From: an uncultured Collinsella sp.
GTDB taxonomy: Bacteria; Actinomycetota; Coriobacteriia; Coriobacteriales; Coriobacteriaceae
Assembly (NCBI GenBank): GCA_958415665.1
Contig: CATYZK010000002.1
Coordinates: 1-64,000, forward strand
Direction of reading: 5' to 3'
Length of the DNA: 64,000 bases
Below, piece by piece: positions 51,939 to 60,953 of this stretch. The notes under the pieces were generated by a model. The model searched no databases. It was given only the letters and a program-made list of their open reading frames with translations, and was not told where the DNA came from. The stretch's first letter is position 1; each line of letters begins with the position of its first letter. The position numbers and the translations under genes were made by a program.

Positions 51939-52657
51939 TCATCACCTTCTTTGGCACTCGACTCAGCGGTGGTCGCGGCAGCCATGTCAGCGTCAACCGC
52001 TGTGGAAACGTCCTCCCCCTTAGTCCTAGCGACCGCCGGCGCCGGACCGACCCGAATATCCCCGCGCGCCCAATCGCCATCGAGCGCACGCGCCACCCAG
52101 TGATAGATGGGGATCGTAAAGAAGATCAGCGCGGCAAAGGGGCCGGCACCAAACAGGAACATCAGCAAAAAGAACAGCAGCCAGCACACAGCCCAATACG
52201 GGAACGACTGGAACGGGCCCTTCACCGGAGTCACGCTGGTCGCACCGGCACCCGTCACCTGAGCCGTCGCCGCATTAGCTGCCTGCGCGCTCCAACTTGC
52301 CGCTTGCGCCGCCTTGGCAGCCGCATCACTCGCCTGCGTTGCCGCCTCGGTAGCTCGTGCCGCCGCCTCATGGGTGCGGGCACGCTCCGCCGCCTCGGCC
52401 TCCCGCTGACGGGCGCGGTCCTCGTTCTCAAACTCGATATCGTCCTCGATCTCATCGCTCGGATTGAGGAGCTCGTCCAAACTCACGCCATAGAGCTTGG
52501 CGAGCGAGATCAGGTTCTCGGTATCGGGCGAGCTCTCCGCGCGCTCCCATTTACTGACCGCCTGGCGCGACAGCCCCAGCTTTCGCGCCAGCCCTTCTTG
52601 GCTAAAACCCTTGCTGCGACGAAGGTCGGCGAGCCGCTGCGCAGTTTCTACATTCAT
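51935..52657 (-). CDS. Membrane-bound XRE-family regulator
   Basis: The 240-residue product begins with a helix-turn-helix of the XRE type (residues 5-60, GLARKLGLSRQAVSKWE). An acidic stretch and then an Ala-rich helix (about 85-140) follow, and one or two hydrophobic segments (YWAVCWLLFFLLMFLFG and AALIFFTIPIYHW) lie in the C-terminal third. It is thus a DNA-binding protein tethered to the membrane. AGGAGG precedes the ATG at 52657. It is co-transcribed with the DUF4097 gene and probably autoregulates this pair; the upstream region is shared with the divergent methyltransferase gene. Confidence 0.87.
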   Translation of the reverse strand: MNVETAQRLADLRRSKGFSQEGLARKLGLSRQAVSKWERAESSPDTENLISLAKLYGVSLDELLNPSDEIEDDIEFENEDRARQREAEAAERARTHEAAARATEAATQASDAAAKAAQAASWSAQAANAATAQVTGAGATSVTPVKGPFQSFPYWAVCWLLFFLLMFLFGAGPFAALIFFTIPIYHWVARALDGDWARGDIRVGPAPAVARTKGEDVSTAVDADMAAATTAESSAKEGDE

Positions 52658-52848
52658 GGTTCCTCCTATGTGATGCCAGCCGTGCCGCCGGACCGTTTTT
52701 GTTCTTAAGGCGCCTTGCACAGTTAAAAATCTATCCGCCACCGCCAAAAGCATGCCACCTATTCTAGTGAGATTTTTGACAACCGGCGGTTGCGGGCATA
52801 TATGAGCTGCGGAAATGTGTCCAAACAAAGCAATGACCCGCAGCTCGG

Positions 52849-52878
52849 TTGTCCCCGCTGCGACGTTAACGGTAGTAT
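52849..52878 (+). promoter_or_regulatory. Candidate promoter of the methyltransferase gene
   Basis: TTGTCC and TAGTAT are separated by 18 nt, ahead of the GTG at 52925. If correct, transcription starts near 52885 and rules out the longer reading frame beginning at 52790. Confidence 0.4.
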
Positions 52879-52924
52879 GGTCGTACTGTTTATTCCGCAC
52901 CGCCAACGGAGGGAGTTCCGCGCC

Positions 52925-53797
52925 GTGAACCGCGATTTCGCCTCATCGCTCATTCAGCTCAACAATACGTTCTATCGCGAGCACTCCGCCTCCTTCTCCG
53001 ATACGCGCCAGGCACCGTGGCCCGGCTGGGTGCGCACCATGGACATAGCGCTCGAGCAGCTCGACGTCGCCACGATCGAGCATCCCGTCCGCGTCTTCGA
53101 TCTTGCCTGCGGCAATATGCGCTTTGAGAACTTTGCCGCCGGCGGCACGCTGGCTGCCAAAGGCGTAGACGGCGCAAGCCCCTCGGCAGACGCCAGCTGC
53201 CCCTTCGAGTTCTATGGCGTCGACTCGTGCCAAGACCTGGCCATCGATGCACATGGCCACGCGCTGCGCATTCCCAACCTGCACTTCCAGGAACTCGATG
53301 TGCTCGATGCCCTCATGAGGCTCAACCCCGCCGAGACGCCCGATGTGCTCTTTGACGCCCCGCTCGCCGACATCTCGGTCTGCTTTGGCTTTATGCACCA
53401 CGTGCCGTCGTGCGAGTACCGTGTACGCGTGCTCGACGCCCTGGTGCGCCAGACGCGCCCGGGTGGCATCATCGCCATCAGCTTTTGGGAGTTTATGAAC
53501 GACGAGCGCATGGCACGCAAGGCCGTTCGAGCCGAAGCCCGCGCCGAGCTCACCCCGCCGTTTGAGGGTTACGATTCAGCGCAGTTTGAAGCCGGCGACC
53601 ACCTCATTGGCTGGCAAAACGACCGCCACGCCTACCGCTATTGCCATCACTTTGACGATCAGCAGATCACCGACCTGGTGCGCGGCGTGCGTACGTTCTA
53701 CAAGAGTGGCGAGGTCCCCGTGCGCGAGCTTGAGCGCTTCCATGCCGACGGTCGCAGCGGCGATCTCAACCGCTATGTGATCCTCAAGCGCCTGTAG
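52925..53797 (+). CDS. Class I SAM-dependent methyltransferase
   Basis: This is a Rossmann-fold methyltransferase of 290 residues. Motif I is VRVFDLACGNMRFEN, the acidic and post-I region follows with FYGVDSCQDLAID, and ISVCFGFMHHVPS and RPGGIIAISFWEF are further family segments. The target molecule is unknown. I start it at GTG 52925 (NRDFASSLIQLNNTFY), behind GGGAG; the longer frame would begin before the candidate promoter. It lies before the TrmB-like gene on the same strand, and the two could act on related RNA substrates. Confidence 0.8.
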   Translation: MNRDFASSLIQLNNTFYREHSASFSDTRQAPWPGWVRTMDIALEQLDVATIEHPVRVFDLACGNMRFENFAAGGTLAAKGVDGASPSADASCPFEFYGVDSCQDLAIDAHGHALRIPNLHFQELDVLDALMRLNPAETPDVLFDAPLADISVCFGFMHHVPSCEYRVRVLDALVRQTRPGGIIAISFWEFMNDERMARKAVRAEARAELTPPFEGYDSAQFEAGDHLIGWQNDRHAYRYCHHFDDQQITDLVRGVRTFYKSGEVPVRELERFHADGRSGDLNRYVILKRL

Positions 53798-53915
53798 GCA
53801 TCGACGATTCGCCGCCGAGCCGCATCGCAATTTTCGGGCAAACTATGCCCACCCTTTTTCAACCCATTGACGAAACGCGCAGCTATGCGTTCCATACCTA
53901 TGACCAAGGAGCCTC

Positions 53916-54755
53916 ATGGGAGCCGTCCACGTTCGCACGCCTAAGAACTTTGTACTCGAAGAGCGCCTGGAGCGCTACGCCGATGCGATTGAGGCGAACC
54001 CCGAGGCCTATGCCGGAGATTGGCGCGAGGTCTGTGCGCCCGCAGGCAGCAAGCCCTTCGAGCATCTTCACCTGGATCTTGGCTGCGGCAAGGGAACATA
54101 CCTTGTAGAGTGTGCGTCCCACAAGCCAAACGCCCTCTTTATCGGCATGGACCAGGAGCCCATCTGCATCGCCTATGCCGCGCAGAAAATCTGCGAGCAG
54201 GAGCTATCCAACGCGCTCGTCCTGCCCCGAGGTGCCGCATCGCTGCCGCAGCTGTTTGCCGCAGGCGAGCTCGATGCCATCACCATCAACTTTCCCACGC
54301 CGCAGCCCAAGGCCAAGTACGCCAAAAAACGACTCGTCCATGTCGACCATCTGATGCTCTACCGCCCGCTCTTTGCAGCCGGCGCCACCGTCACACTGCG
54401 CACCGACAGCAAGCCACTGCGCGACTACGCCCTAGGACAGTTTGCCGCAGCCGGCTACGACACGCTTTGGGTAAGTGACGACGTGCGCCGCGACCATCCC
54501 GAGCATCCCGAGACCGAATATGAATGCCGCACGCGCGAGATGGGTGCCGTCGTCTATGGCATTTGCGCCACACCCGGCGCACGGCCCAGCGATGAACAGC
54601 TCGCGTCGGGCCGTGCGCAGGAGCAAAGTCTTGCCTGCTACCTGCCCGAAAACCTCGATGAGCTCGCCTATGTACCCCTGGGCATGGAAGAGGCCGTTGA
54701 GAACTTTAAAAACCGCGCCCGCAAGGGCAAAAAGCGCCTGCCTCAGGAACGCTAG
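53916..54755 (+). CDS. trmB: TrmB-like tRNA (guanine-N7) methyltransferase
   Basis: TrmB methylates G46 of tRNA at N7. The 279-residue product has motif I LHLDLGCGKGTYLVE, FIGMDQEP, NALVLPRGAA, and AITINFPTPQPKAKYAKKRL in the position of the family's FPDPWPKKRHxKRR. The catalytic-loop replacement (TPQPKAKYAKK) is unusual, so the assignment is less certain than usual. AAGGAG lies 4 nt before the ATG. Its C-terminal extension (about 60 residues, ending KNRARKGKKRL) is basic and could bind tRNA. Confidence 0.75.
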   Translation: MGAVHVRTPKNFVLEERLERYADAIEANPEAYAGDWREVCAPAGSKPFEHLHLDLGCGKGTYLVECASHKPNALFIGMDQEPICIAYAAQKICEQELSNALVLPRGAASLPQLFAAGELDAITINFPTPQPKAKYAKKRLVHVDHLMLYRPLFAAGATVTLRTDSKPLRDYALGQFAAAGYDTLWVSDDVRRDHPEHPETEYECRTREMGAVVYGICATPGARPSDEQLASGRAQEQSLACYLPENLDELAYVPLGMEEAVENFKNRARKGKKRLPQER

Positions 54756-54854
54756 TACCGCGCGCCCATTTCCTGCATTTTCTTGCCTGCGAACGCATCG
54801 ATGCGACGCTACGCCATAATAGTTGGCGGACAAACGGCGAGAGAAAGCAACCAC

Positions 54855-57536
54855 ATGGCACAGACCACGACAGATACCGCCGCCAGCACCGTCTCCGGCG
54901 CCGGCGCCGCCAGCTCATTCTCGGGCGGCACGGGAACCGAAGCCGAATTCGGCTCACTCGGTGCGCTCTCCCCCACCTGGTGGGAGCCCGAGGACGGCAG
55001 CGAGCCCGAACCGTGGCTCACGCCCGACCAGGCCTTCGAGCGCTTCTTTGAATGGACGAGCAATCGCGGTATTGAGCTGTGGGACCACCAAGAAGAGGCC
55101 CTCATGGACCTGGCTGCCGGCGATCACGTCATTTTGGGAACACCGACCGGATCGGGCAAGTCGCTTGTCGCGCTGGGCATGCTCTTTATGGGCATGGCAC
55201 AAGGCAAGCGCTGTTATTACACTGCCCCCATCAAGGCTCTGGTCAGCGAAAAGTTTTTCGACCTTGTGCAGGTGCTCGGCCGCGATAACGTCGGCATGAT
55301 CACCGGCGACACGCATATCAATACCAAGGCGCCCGTCATCTGCTGCACGGCCGAGATCCTTGCCAACGACGCACTGCGCGAGGGCGAAGATGCCGATGTT
55401 GGCTGCGTTGCCATGGACGAGTTCCACTACTTTGCCGACCCCGATCGCGGTTGGGCCTGGCAGGTGCCGCTGCTCACCCTGCCCCACACGCAATTCATGC
55501 TCATGAGCGCCACGCTCGGCGATGTCACTGCCATCGCCGCCTCACTCGAGGAACACACCGGCGCTACCTGCGACTTGGTCGTCGATGCCCCACGCCCCGT
55601 GCCACTGAGCTACGACTACGTGACGACCTCGCTCGAGGGCACCGTCGAGCTCGCGATGCGTCGCGGCGAGGCCCCGCTCTATATCGTGCACTTTAGCCAG
55701 GATGCCGCCCTTGCAACGGCACAGTCGCTCGCCAATTTTGGCATTGCCAGCAAGGAGCAGCGCGAAGCCATCAAAGAAGCGGCCAAGGGCACGAGCTTCT
55801 CGACGGCCTTCGGCAAGATCCTCAAGCGCCTGCTTGGATGCGGCGTCGGCGTGCACCACGCCGGTATGCTGCCGCGCTATCGCCTGCTGGTCGAGCGCCT
55901 GGCGCAGCAAGGCCTGCTGCCCGTCATCTGCGGCACTGACACACTCGGCGTCGGCATCAACGTCCCCATCCACACCGTGGTCCTCACCGCGCTCACCAAG
56001 TTCGACGGCTACAAGATGCGTCGCCTGCGCGCCCGTGAGTTCCATCAGATCGCCGGTCGCGCCGGCCGCTCGGGCTTTGATACCGAGGGCATGGTCATTG
56101 CCGAGGCGCCGGAACACGAGATCGAGAATGCCAAGCTCATGGCCAAGGCGGGCGACGACCCCAAGAAGCTCCGCAAGATTAAAAAGAAGAAGGCCCCCGA
56201 GGGCTTTGTCACCTGGAACAAGCAGACCTTTGAGCGCCTGATCGAGACGCAGCCCGAGACGCTCAAGCCGCGCCTGCGCATCACGCACTCCATGGTGATC
56301 AGCGTGGTCGAACAGGGCGGCGACGCCCGCGCCCGCGTGCATGACCTCATCGAGACGAGCCTGCAAACCCCCGAGGAAAAGGCAAAACTCGAGATTCGCG
56401 CCGACGAGATCTTCGCCACGCTTATCGATTCCGGCGTCGTCGTGCGCACCGAGGTGCCGCCCGCGCCCGACGTCCCAGCCGACGCTGCGCCGGACATCGA
56501 CTACGCGTTGACGGTCGACCTGCCCGAGGACTTTGCGCTCGACCAGCCGCTTTCGCCGTTCTTGCTTGCCGCGCTGGAGCTGCTCGATCCCGAGAGTGAG
56601 ACCTATACCATGGACCTGATCTCGATGGTCGAGGCCACGCTCGAGGACCCCAAGCAGGTATTGCGCGCACAGGAGCGTGCCGCGCGCGACCGCGCTATGG
56701 CCGAGATGAAGGCCGACGGCGTCGAGTATGAGGAGCGCCTGGAGCGGATCCAGGATGTGACCTATGAAAAGCCGCTCGAGGACCTGCTCGATGCCGCCTT
56801 CGACAAGTACTGCCAGGAAGTGCCCTGGGCCAACGACTACCAGCTCTCGCCCAAGAGCGTCCTGCGCGACATGCTGGAGAGCGCAAGCGACTTTAAGGGC
56901 TATATCCAAAAGCTCGGCATCGCCCGCTCCGAGGGCATCTTGCTGCGCTACCTGGCCGAGGCCTACCGCTCGCTCGATCGCACCGTGCCCATCGAAAAGC
57001 GCGACGAGCGTCTGCGCGACATTATCTCGTGGCTCGGATTTGTGGTGCGCTCGGTCGACTCGAGCCTGGTGGACGAGTGGGAGAACGCCGGCAACCCGGC
57101 CGCACTCGACGCCGCGCCGCCTCAGGGTATCGACGAAGTTGTGGCAGACCGCCGCGGCTGCACCCTGCTGGTGCGCAATGCGCTCTTCCGCCGCGTGACC
57201 CTTGCAGCCCGCGAGCACGTCCGCGACCTGGGCGAGCTCGATGAGGACTGGGGCATGAGCGAGGTTCGCTGGCAAAAGGCGCTCGACGCCTATCACGAGC
57301 AGCACGAGGAAATCCTCACCAACGGCGACGCCCGCAGCTCGGCGATGTTTACCATCGACGAGAGCGACGAGAAAACCGACCACGTGTGGCACGTGCACCA
57401 AATCTTTGCCGACGAGGATGGCGACCACGACTTTGGCATCATGGGCGATGTCGATCTGGATGCCACGCAAGACGGCGGCGAGGTCATCTTCGCCCACTAC
57501 CGCGTCGGCTTTATCGAAGACTTGCTCGAAGACTAG
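54855..57536 (+). CDS. Ski2-like DEAD/DEAH helicase with DUF3516
   Basis: This is an 893-residue superfamily 2 helicase. Walker A is GTPTGSGKS near residue 95; then TAPIKALVSEKF, the DEFH box VAMDEFHYFADP near 189, LMSATLGD, YIVHFSQDAA, TDTLGVGINVP and motif VI QIAGRAGRSGFD. The long C-terminal region (about 450-893) matches DUF3516, found in actinobacterial Ski2-like helicases thought to act on RNA. I start at the ATG 54855; the frame upstream has no ribosome site. It follows trmB on the same strand. A strong terminator comes after it. Confidence 0.9.
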   Translation: MAQTTTDTAASTVSGAGAASSFSGGTGTEAEFGSLGALSPTWWEPEDGSEPEPWLTPDQAFERFFEWTSNRGIELWDHQEEALMDLAAGDHVILGTPTGSGKSLVALGMLFMGMAQGKRCYYTAPIKALVSEKFFDLVQVLGRDNVGMITGDTHINTKAPVICCTAEILANDALREGEDADVGCVAMDEFHYFADPDRGWAWQVPLLTLPHTQFMLMSATLGDVTAIAASLEEHTGATCDLVVDAPRPVPLSYDYVTTSLEGTVELAMRRGEAPLYIVHFSQDAALATAQSLANFGIASKEQREAIKEAAKGTSFSTAFGKILKRLLGCGVGVHHAGMLPRYRLLVERLAQQGLLPVICGTDTLGVGINVPIHTVVLTALTKFDGYKMRRLRAREFHQIAGRAGRSGFDTEGMVIAEAPEHEIENAKLMAKAGDDPKKLRKIKKKKAPEGFVTWNKQTFERLIETQPETLKPRLRITHSMVISVVEQGGDARARVHDLIETSLQTPEEKAKLEIRADEIFATLIDSGVVVRTEVPPAPDVPADAAPDIDYALTVDLPEDFALDQPLSPFLLAALELLDPESETYTMDLISMVEATLEDPKQVLRAQERAARDRAMAEMKADGVEYEERLERIQDVTYEKPLEDLLDAAFDKYCQEVPWANDYQLSPKSVLRDMLESASDFKGYIQKLGIARSEGILLRYLAEAYRSLDRTVPIEKRDERLRDIISWLGFVVRSVDSSLVDEWENAGNPAALDAAPPQGIDEVVADRRGCTLLVRNALFRRVTLAAREHVRDLGELDEDWGMSEVRWQKALDAYHEQHEEILTNGDARSSAMFTIDESDEKTDHVWHVHQIFADEDGDHDFGIMGDVDLDATQDGGEVIFAHYRVGFIEDLLED

Positions 57537-57555
57537 CCGAATCAGCCGAGCAAAC

Positions 57556-57597
57556 AAAGCGGGGCCGCTGGCAACATCGCCAGCGGCCCCGCTTTTT
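57556..57597 (+). terminator. Terminator after the Ski2-like helicase
   Basis: A perfect 17-bp stem (57556-57572 with 57579-57595) around a 6-nt loop is followed by TTTTT. AAA at the left arm makes it usable in both directions, for the convergent DUF2130 gene as well. Confidence 0.88.
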
Positions 57598-57614
57598 GCA
57601 CTATACGCTATCCC

Positions 57615-59372
57615 CTATTCGGCATCCTCGACCTCATAGGCATCAGCCTCAGCAGGCTCATCGCCCACATCTGCTGCAGCCTCGCGTGCCTCGTCAAACG
57701 CCGCCTTCATGGTCTTGTTGCCCCAGGTGAGCTTGCGGATTGTAAGCTCATCAGCCTTGTTATGGGCAAGGCGCAGGTTCTCGGTGCTGCGGCGCAAGTC
57801 GTCCTTGGTCTTCTCAAGCTGCTTGATGGCAGCATCGATTTCTTTGATCGCCGATTCGAATTGCTTACTCGCCAGGTTGTAGTTGCGCGAGAAACCGTCC
57901 TTGAACTTTTCCATCTTGGCTTCGAAGTTCGTGACATCGATGTTCTGCTGTTTGTACTCCGCCAGCTCCTGCTTATAACGCAGCGAGCCCATGGCAGCGT
58001 TGCGCAGCAGCGTGATCATGGGAATGAAGAATTGCGGGCGGATCACGTACATCTTCTCGTAGCGATAGCTCACGTCCACGATGCCGGCGTTATAGAGCTC
58101 GCTCTCGGGCTCGAGCAGGGTGCAGAGCACCGCGTACTCGCAGCCTTTCTGGCGGCGATCGTGGTCGAGCTTCTTAAAGAAGTCCTCGTTCTTGTGCTTG
58201 GTCGCGGTTTCATCATTCTCGTTTTTCATCTCGAACATAATCGAGATGATCTCGTTGCCGCTCGCGTCGCACTCACGGAAGATGAAGTCGCCCTTGGTGC
58301 CCTCGGACGCATCGTTGTCTTTCTCGAAATAAGCGTTGGGAAACGCCGTCATGCGCAAGCGATTGAACTCCGTCTCGCAGTGCTGCTCGAGCGACTCGCC
58401 CACCATCTTGGTGGACAGGCGCACCTTCATGTCCTTCAGGCGCTCAATCTCTTCGTCCTTGTAGCGAATGAGCTCGTCACTCGCGCGCTTTGCCTGAGCA
58501 AGCTCGAGCTCGTGGGCCGCCTTGGCCTGCTCCTCGCGAGAATCGCGCACCGCAAGCTCGCTCGTGAGCTTCGCGCGCGCCTCATCGCGCTCACGCTCCG
58601 CCGCGGCAACCGCCTCCGACAGGTTCATTTTTGCCGTCAGCTCCTGCTCACGCAGCTGGGCGCGCAGACCCTCTGCCTCCTGCTCAGACTGAGCCTTTGC
58701 GGCGGAGAACTTCTCCTTCACCTTCGCCTGATAGTCGGCAAGCGTGCGCTCGGCTTCGCTGCGAGCCGCAGCGAGCTCGCGCTGCGACTCAGCCGCGGCA
58801 GCGGCAAGCGCCATCTCCTGAGCTTTGTCCGCCGCAGAGAGCTTCGCCTGCAGCTCGGCAATCTGGGCATCACGTGCGGACAGGTCGTTTTGAGCGGCAT
58901 TGCGCACCGCGGCCTCGGCAAGCTTGGCTTCGTCGTCCTTGCGTCCCAGCTGCGCACGCAGGTTGTCAATCTCGCGCTGGAGCTCAGCATTCTCCTTTTG
59001 AGCATCGGCACGGGCCTCAACAGCCGCACGCTGGCTTGCGCTCTCGCGCTCTGCGGCAGCGCCCTCGAGCTTGGCGCGCAGCTCGGCAAGCTCGGCGTCG
59101 CGCTTGGCAACTTCCTGCGCCAGCTCCTGAGCCGCGGCGTTTTTCTGCTCAACAAGCTGAGCGTTGCGCTGGGACTCCGCCTCCTGCAAGGCAGACGCCG
59201 AACGCGAACGCTCAAGCTCCAACGCCTGCTCGCCTTCGCGCTGGACAGCCTTCACACGTTCGTAAAGGTCATGCGAAAATTCAGCATCACGCACCTGTTT
59301 GACGATGTCTGCATAGCCGGACGCATCAACCTTAAAGACTTCGCCGCAATGCGGGCACTTGATCTCGTTCAT
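57615..59372 (-). CDS. DUF2130 protein with zinc ribbon and long coiled coil
   Basis: The 585-residue product starts with a zinc-ribbon-like CPHCGEVFKVD, then a coiled coil of about 270 residues rich in Ala, Glu, Lys and Arg (about 40-310). A conserved DUF2130 domain follows (about 320-520: KTKVR-like start MVGESLEQHCETEFN, KGDFIFRECDASGNEIISIMFEMKNEN, KKLDHDRRQKGCEYAVLC). DUF2130 has a restriction-endonuclease-like pattern, consistent with the Asp and Glu-x-Lys-like EMKNE. A second helical stretch and an acidic tail end it. It is often annotated only as unknown; nuclease activity is inferred, not shown. The start MNEIKCP is clear. Confidence 0.85.
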   Translation of the reverse strand: MNEIKCPHCGEVFKVDASGYADIVKQVRDAEFSHDLYERVKAVQREGEQALELERSRSASALQEAESQRNAQLVEQKNAAAQELAQEVAKRDAELAELRAKLEGAAAERESASQRAAVEARADAQKENAELQREIDNLRAQLGRKDDEAKLAEAAVRNAAQNDLSARDAQIAELQAKLSAADKAQEMALAAAAAESQRELAAARSEAERTLADYQAKVKEKFSAAKAQSEQEAEGLRAQLREQELTAKMNLSEAVAAAERERDEARAKLTSELAVRDSREEQAKAAHELELAQAKRASDELIRYKDEEIERLKDMKVRLSTKMVGESLEQHCETEFNRLRMTAFPNAYFEKDNDASEGTKGDFIFRECDASGNEIISIMFEMKNENDETATKHKNEDFFKKLDHDRRQKGCEYAVLCTLLEPESELYNAGIVDVSYRYEKMYVIRPQFFIPMITLLRNAAMGSLRYKQELAEYKQQNIDVTNFEAKMEKFKDGFSRNYNLASKQFESAIKEIDAAIKQLEKTKDDLRRSTENLRLAHNKADELTIRKLTWGNKTMKAAFDEAREAAADVGDEPAEADAYEVEDAE

Positions 59373-59466
59373 AGCAGCTCCTCGATGGACGCAAATTTTA
59401 ACCGTCTACACTCTACCGCGCCGCGCGGACAAAAAAGGCACCGCCGCCAGAATGGCAACGGCGCCA

Positions 59467-59505
59467 AAACCACCACAAAGGCGCCTGTCCCCATTGTGGT
59501 GGTTT
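59467..59505. repeat. Palindromic intergenic repeat, copy A
   Basis: AAACCACCACAA (59467-59478) is exactly complementary to TTGTGGTGGTTT (59494-59505). The loop reads AGGCGCCTGTCCCCA. A near-identical element lies at 60300-60334, on the other side of the chbG gene. Confidence 0.75.
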
Positions 59506-59512
59506 GGGAGCT

Positions 59513-60277
59513 TTACAGGTCGCGGTAGTCAATCAGGCGCAGGTCGTCCTGAGCCTCGAGCCACACCCGCAGCTCGGGGTCGATCAGCGCATCGACCTCC
59601 TTGGTACGATTAGTCGTAAGCGAGCTGTTCTCAAGGATAAAACGATCGAGATAGCCCGGATGGCACACGAAGACGACCGTCTCGCCATCGGCCATCTCGC
59701 GAACCGTCTGCATGATTGCTTCCTTGGGCTCGTAGCCCGGCTCCATCGAGCGCATCACCATACGCAGATCGGTATCTCCGCAGTGCACCACGGCCGTGGG
59801 GTCAAAGCTCGCCTTTTGCTCCTTAAGGCCCAGCTCCTGCGCCACCGCCGAGATCGCTCGATTGAGGTTTTTGCTCATAACGGCGTGGGCCTCAAAGTAA
59901 TCGGGCTCGCGACCCACGATCTCGACAAAGCGGTCATGCTGCGCACGAATCTCAATGCAGGCCTCGTCGAAGTCAATCAGTTCCTCGCCACGCTTAAAGT
60001 GCTCGCGGAAGGTACGGCTGCTATGGAACTCGCCGTTGCCGTCGAGCAGACTCGGGATGAGCGCCGGGTCGGCACACGGCTTTCCCAGGCACACATTGGT
60101 ATGCTGGCCCACCGCAATGCCGGCATCCGCCACGAGCGACCAGCCACGCTCGGCCTCGGGCATATTGGGCATCAGGCCCGCCGAGCGCACCAAACCCTCG
60201 TTAACACTACGGGCAATCCCCAGGTCAACGGCGTACGAATAACCGATATCGTCGGCACGAATGAGCAGTTGCTTCAT
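59513..60277 (-). CDS. ChbG/YdjC family carbohydrate deacetylase
   Basis: This family removes acetyl groups from oligosaccharides such as diacetylchitobiose. The 254-residue product has the metal motif LIRADDIGYSYAV near the start, His in AVGQHTNVCLG, DYFEAHAVMSKN, and the C-terminal VFVCHPGYLDRF. It is full length. The ATG at 60277 has GGAGTC upstream. The neighbours are not chitin genes, so the substrate may be another acetylated sugar. Related palindromes (59467-59505 and 60300-60334) flank it closely on both sides. Confidence 0.85.
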   Translation of the reverse strand: MKQLLIRADDIGYSYAVDLGIARSVNEGLVRSAGLMPNMPEAERGWSLVADAGIAVGQHTNVCLGKPCADPALIPSLLDGNGEFHSSRTFREHFKRGEELIDFDEACIEIRAQHDRFVEIVGREPDYFEAHAVMSKNLNRAISAVAQELGLKEQKASFDPTAVVHCGDTDLRMVMRSMEPGYEPKEAIMQTVREMADGETVVFVCHPGYLDRFILENSSLTTNRTKEVDALIDPELRVWLEAQDDLRLIDYRDL

Positions 60278-60299
60278 AACGACTCCAATCTAAGGAAAA

Positions 60300-60334
60300 A
60301 ACACCACAAAGGTGCCTGTCCCCTTTATGGTGGC
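60300..60334. repeat. Palindromic intergenic repeat, copy B
   Basis: CACCACAAAGG pairs with CCTTTATGGTG with one mismatch, and the loop shares GCCTGTCCCC with copy A at 59467-59505. The two copies differ at only a handful of positions. Confidence 0.7.
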
Positions 60335-60341
60335 TTGAGGG

Positions 60342-60887
60342 TTACAGTCCAAAGAAACTCAAGATCTGGTCTCGGCTTACGGGCTTGTAATTGTTGGCGT
60401 CGAGGCCGACATCGTAGCGGAAAATGGGACGCTCGCGATCACGGTTGCGCGTGTTGGTGCGGTCTCCCCTGCTGTGGATATGCCCGTGCAGCATAATGGC
60501 GCCACGCGCTTTGCCGTTCCAGCTGAGCATGGGGTAATGGCTCAGAACCAGACGATGTCCCTTGGCATAACCGGGAGCAATCTCCAGGTAATCGCGCACG
60601 TCATCCCAAATTTGCGGTGCGTCCGGATCTTCCCAATCGCCGTCATGGTTACCACGTATGAGCGTGACGTTTTGGCAGGCAATACGCTCGCGCAGGCGCA
60701 CGGCCTCTGCCATGGGCAGGCGATACGTAAAGTCTCCCAGGATATAGAGGCGGTCGTCCGCAGCCACGCACTCGTTAATAGCGTCAATAACCTTGCGGTT
60801 CATCTCCTCGACCGAGGCAAACGGTCGATCCATATCGTGCAGGATATTCGTATCGCCCAGGTGCAGGTCGGCGGTAAACCACATCAT
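60342..60887 (-). CDS. Metallophosphoesterase
   Basis: This is a calcineurin-like phosphoesterase of 181 residues. The metal ligands appear as FTADLHLGD, ILGDFTYRL, IRGNHDGDW, VLSHYPMLSW and LHGHIHSRG, in the standard order. The substrate could be a cyclic nucleotide, nucleotide or phosphodiester and cannot be told from sequence. An ATG 15 bases upstream (60902) is in frame, but AGGA lies 8 nt before the ATG at 60887, which I prefer. It is on the minus strand, just after a palindromic repeat. Confidence 0.87.
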   Translation of the reverse strand: MMWFTADLHLGDTNILHDMDRPFASVEEMNRKVIDAINECVAADDRLYILGDFTYRLPMAEAVRLRERIACQNVTLIRGNHDGDWEDPDAPQIWDDVRDYLEIAPGYAKGHRLVLSHYPMLSWNGKARGAIMLHGHIHSRGDRTNTRNRDRERPIFRYDVGLDANNYKPVSRDQILSFFGL

Positions 60888-60953
60888 CGTCTGTGTCCTC
60901 ATTTCGCAACGCGTTTTACTGAAACAAGTATACAGACGCTTTAACAGGACCGC

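Noticed and set aside
55542..57557. A 671-codon minus-strand frame opposite the Ski2-like helicase
   Set aside because: It is a GC-driven shadow of the helicase; its translation is low in information and has no domain.
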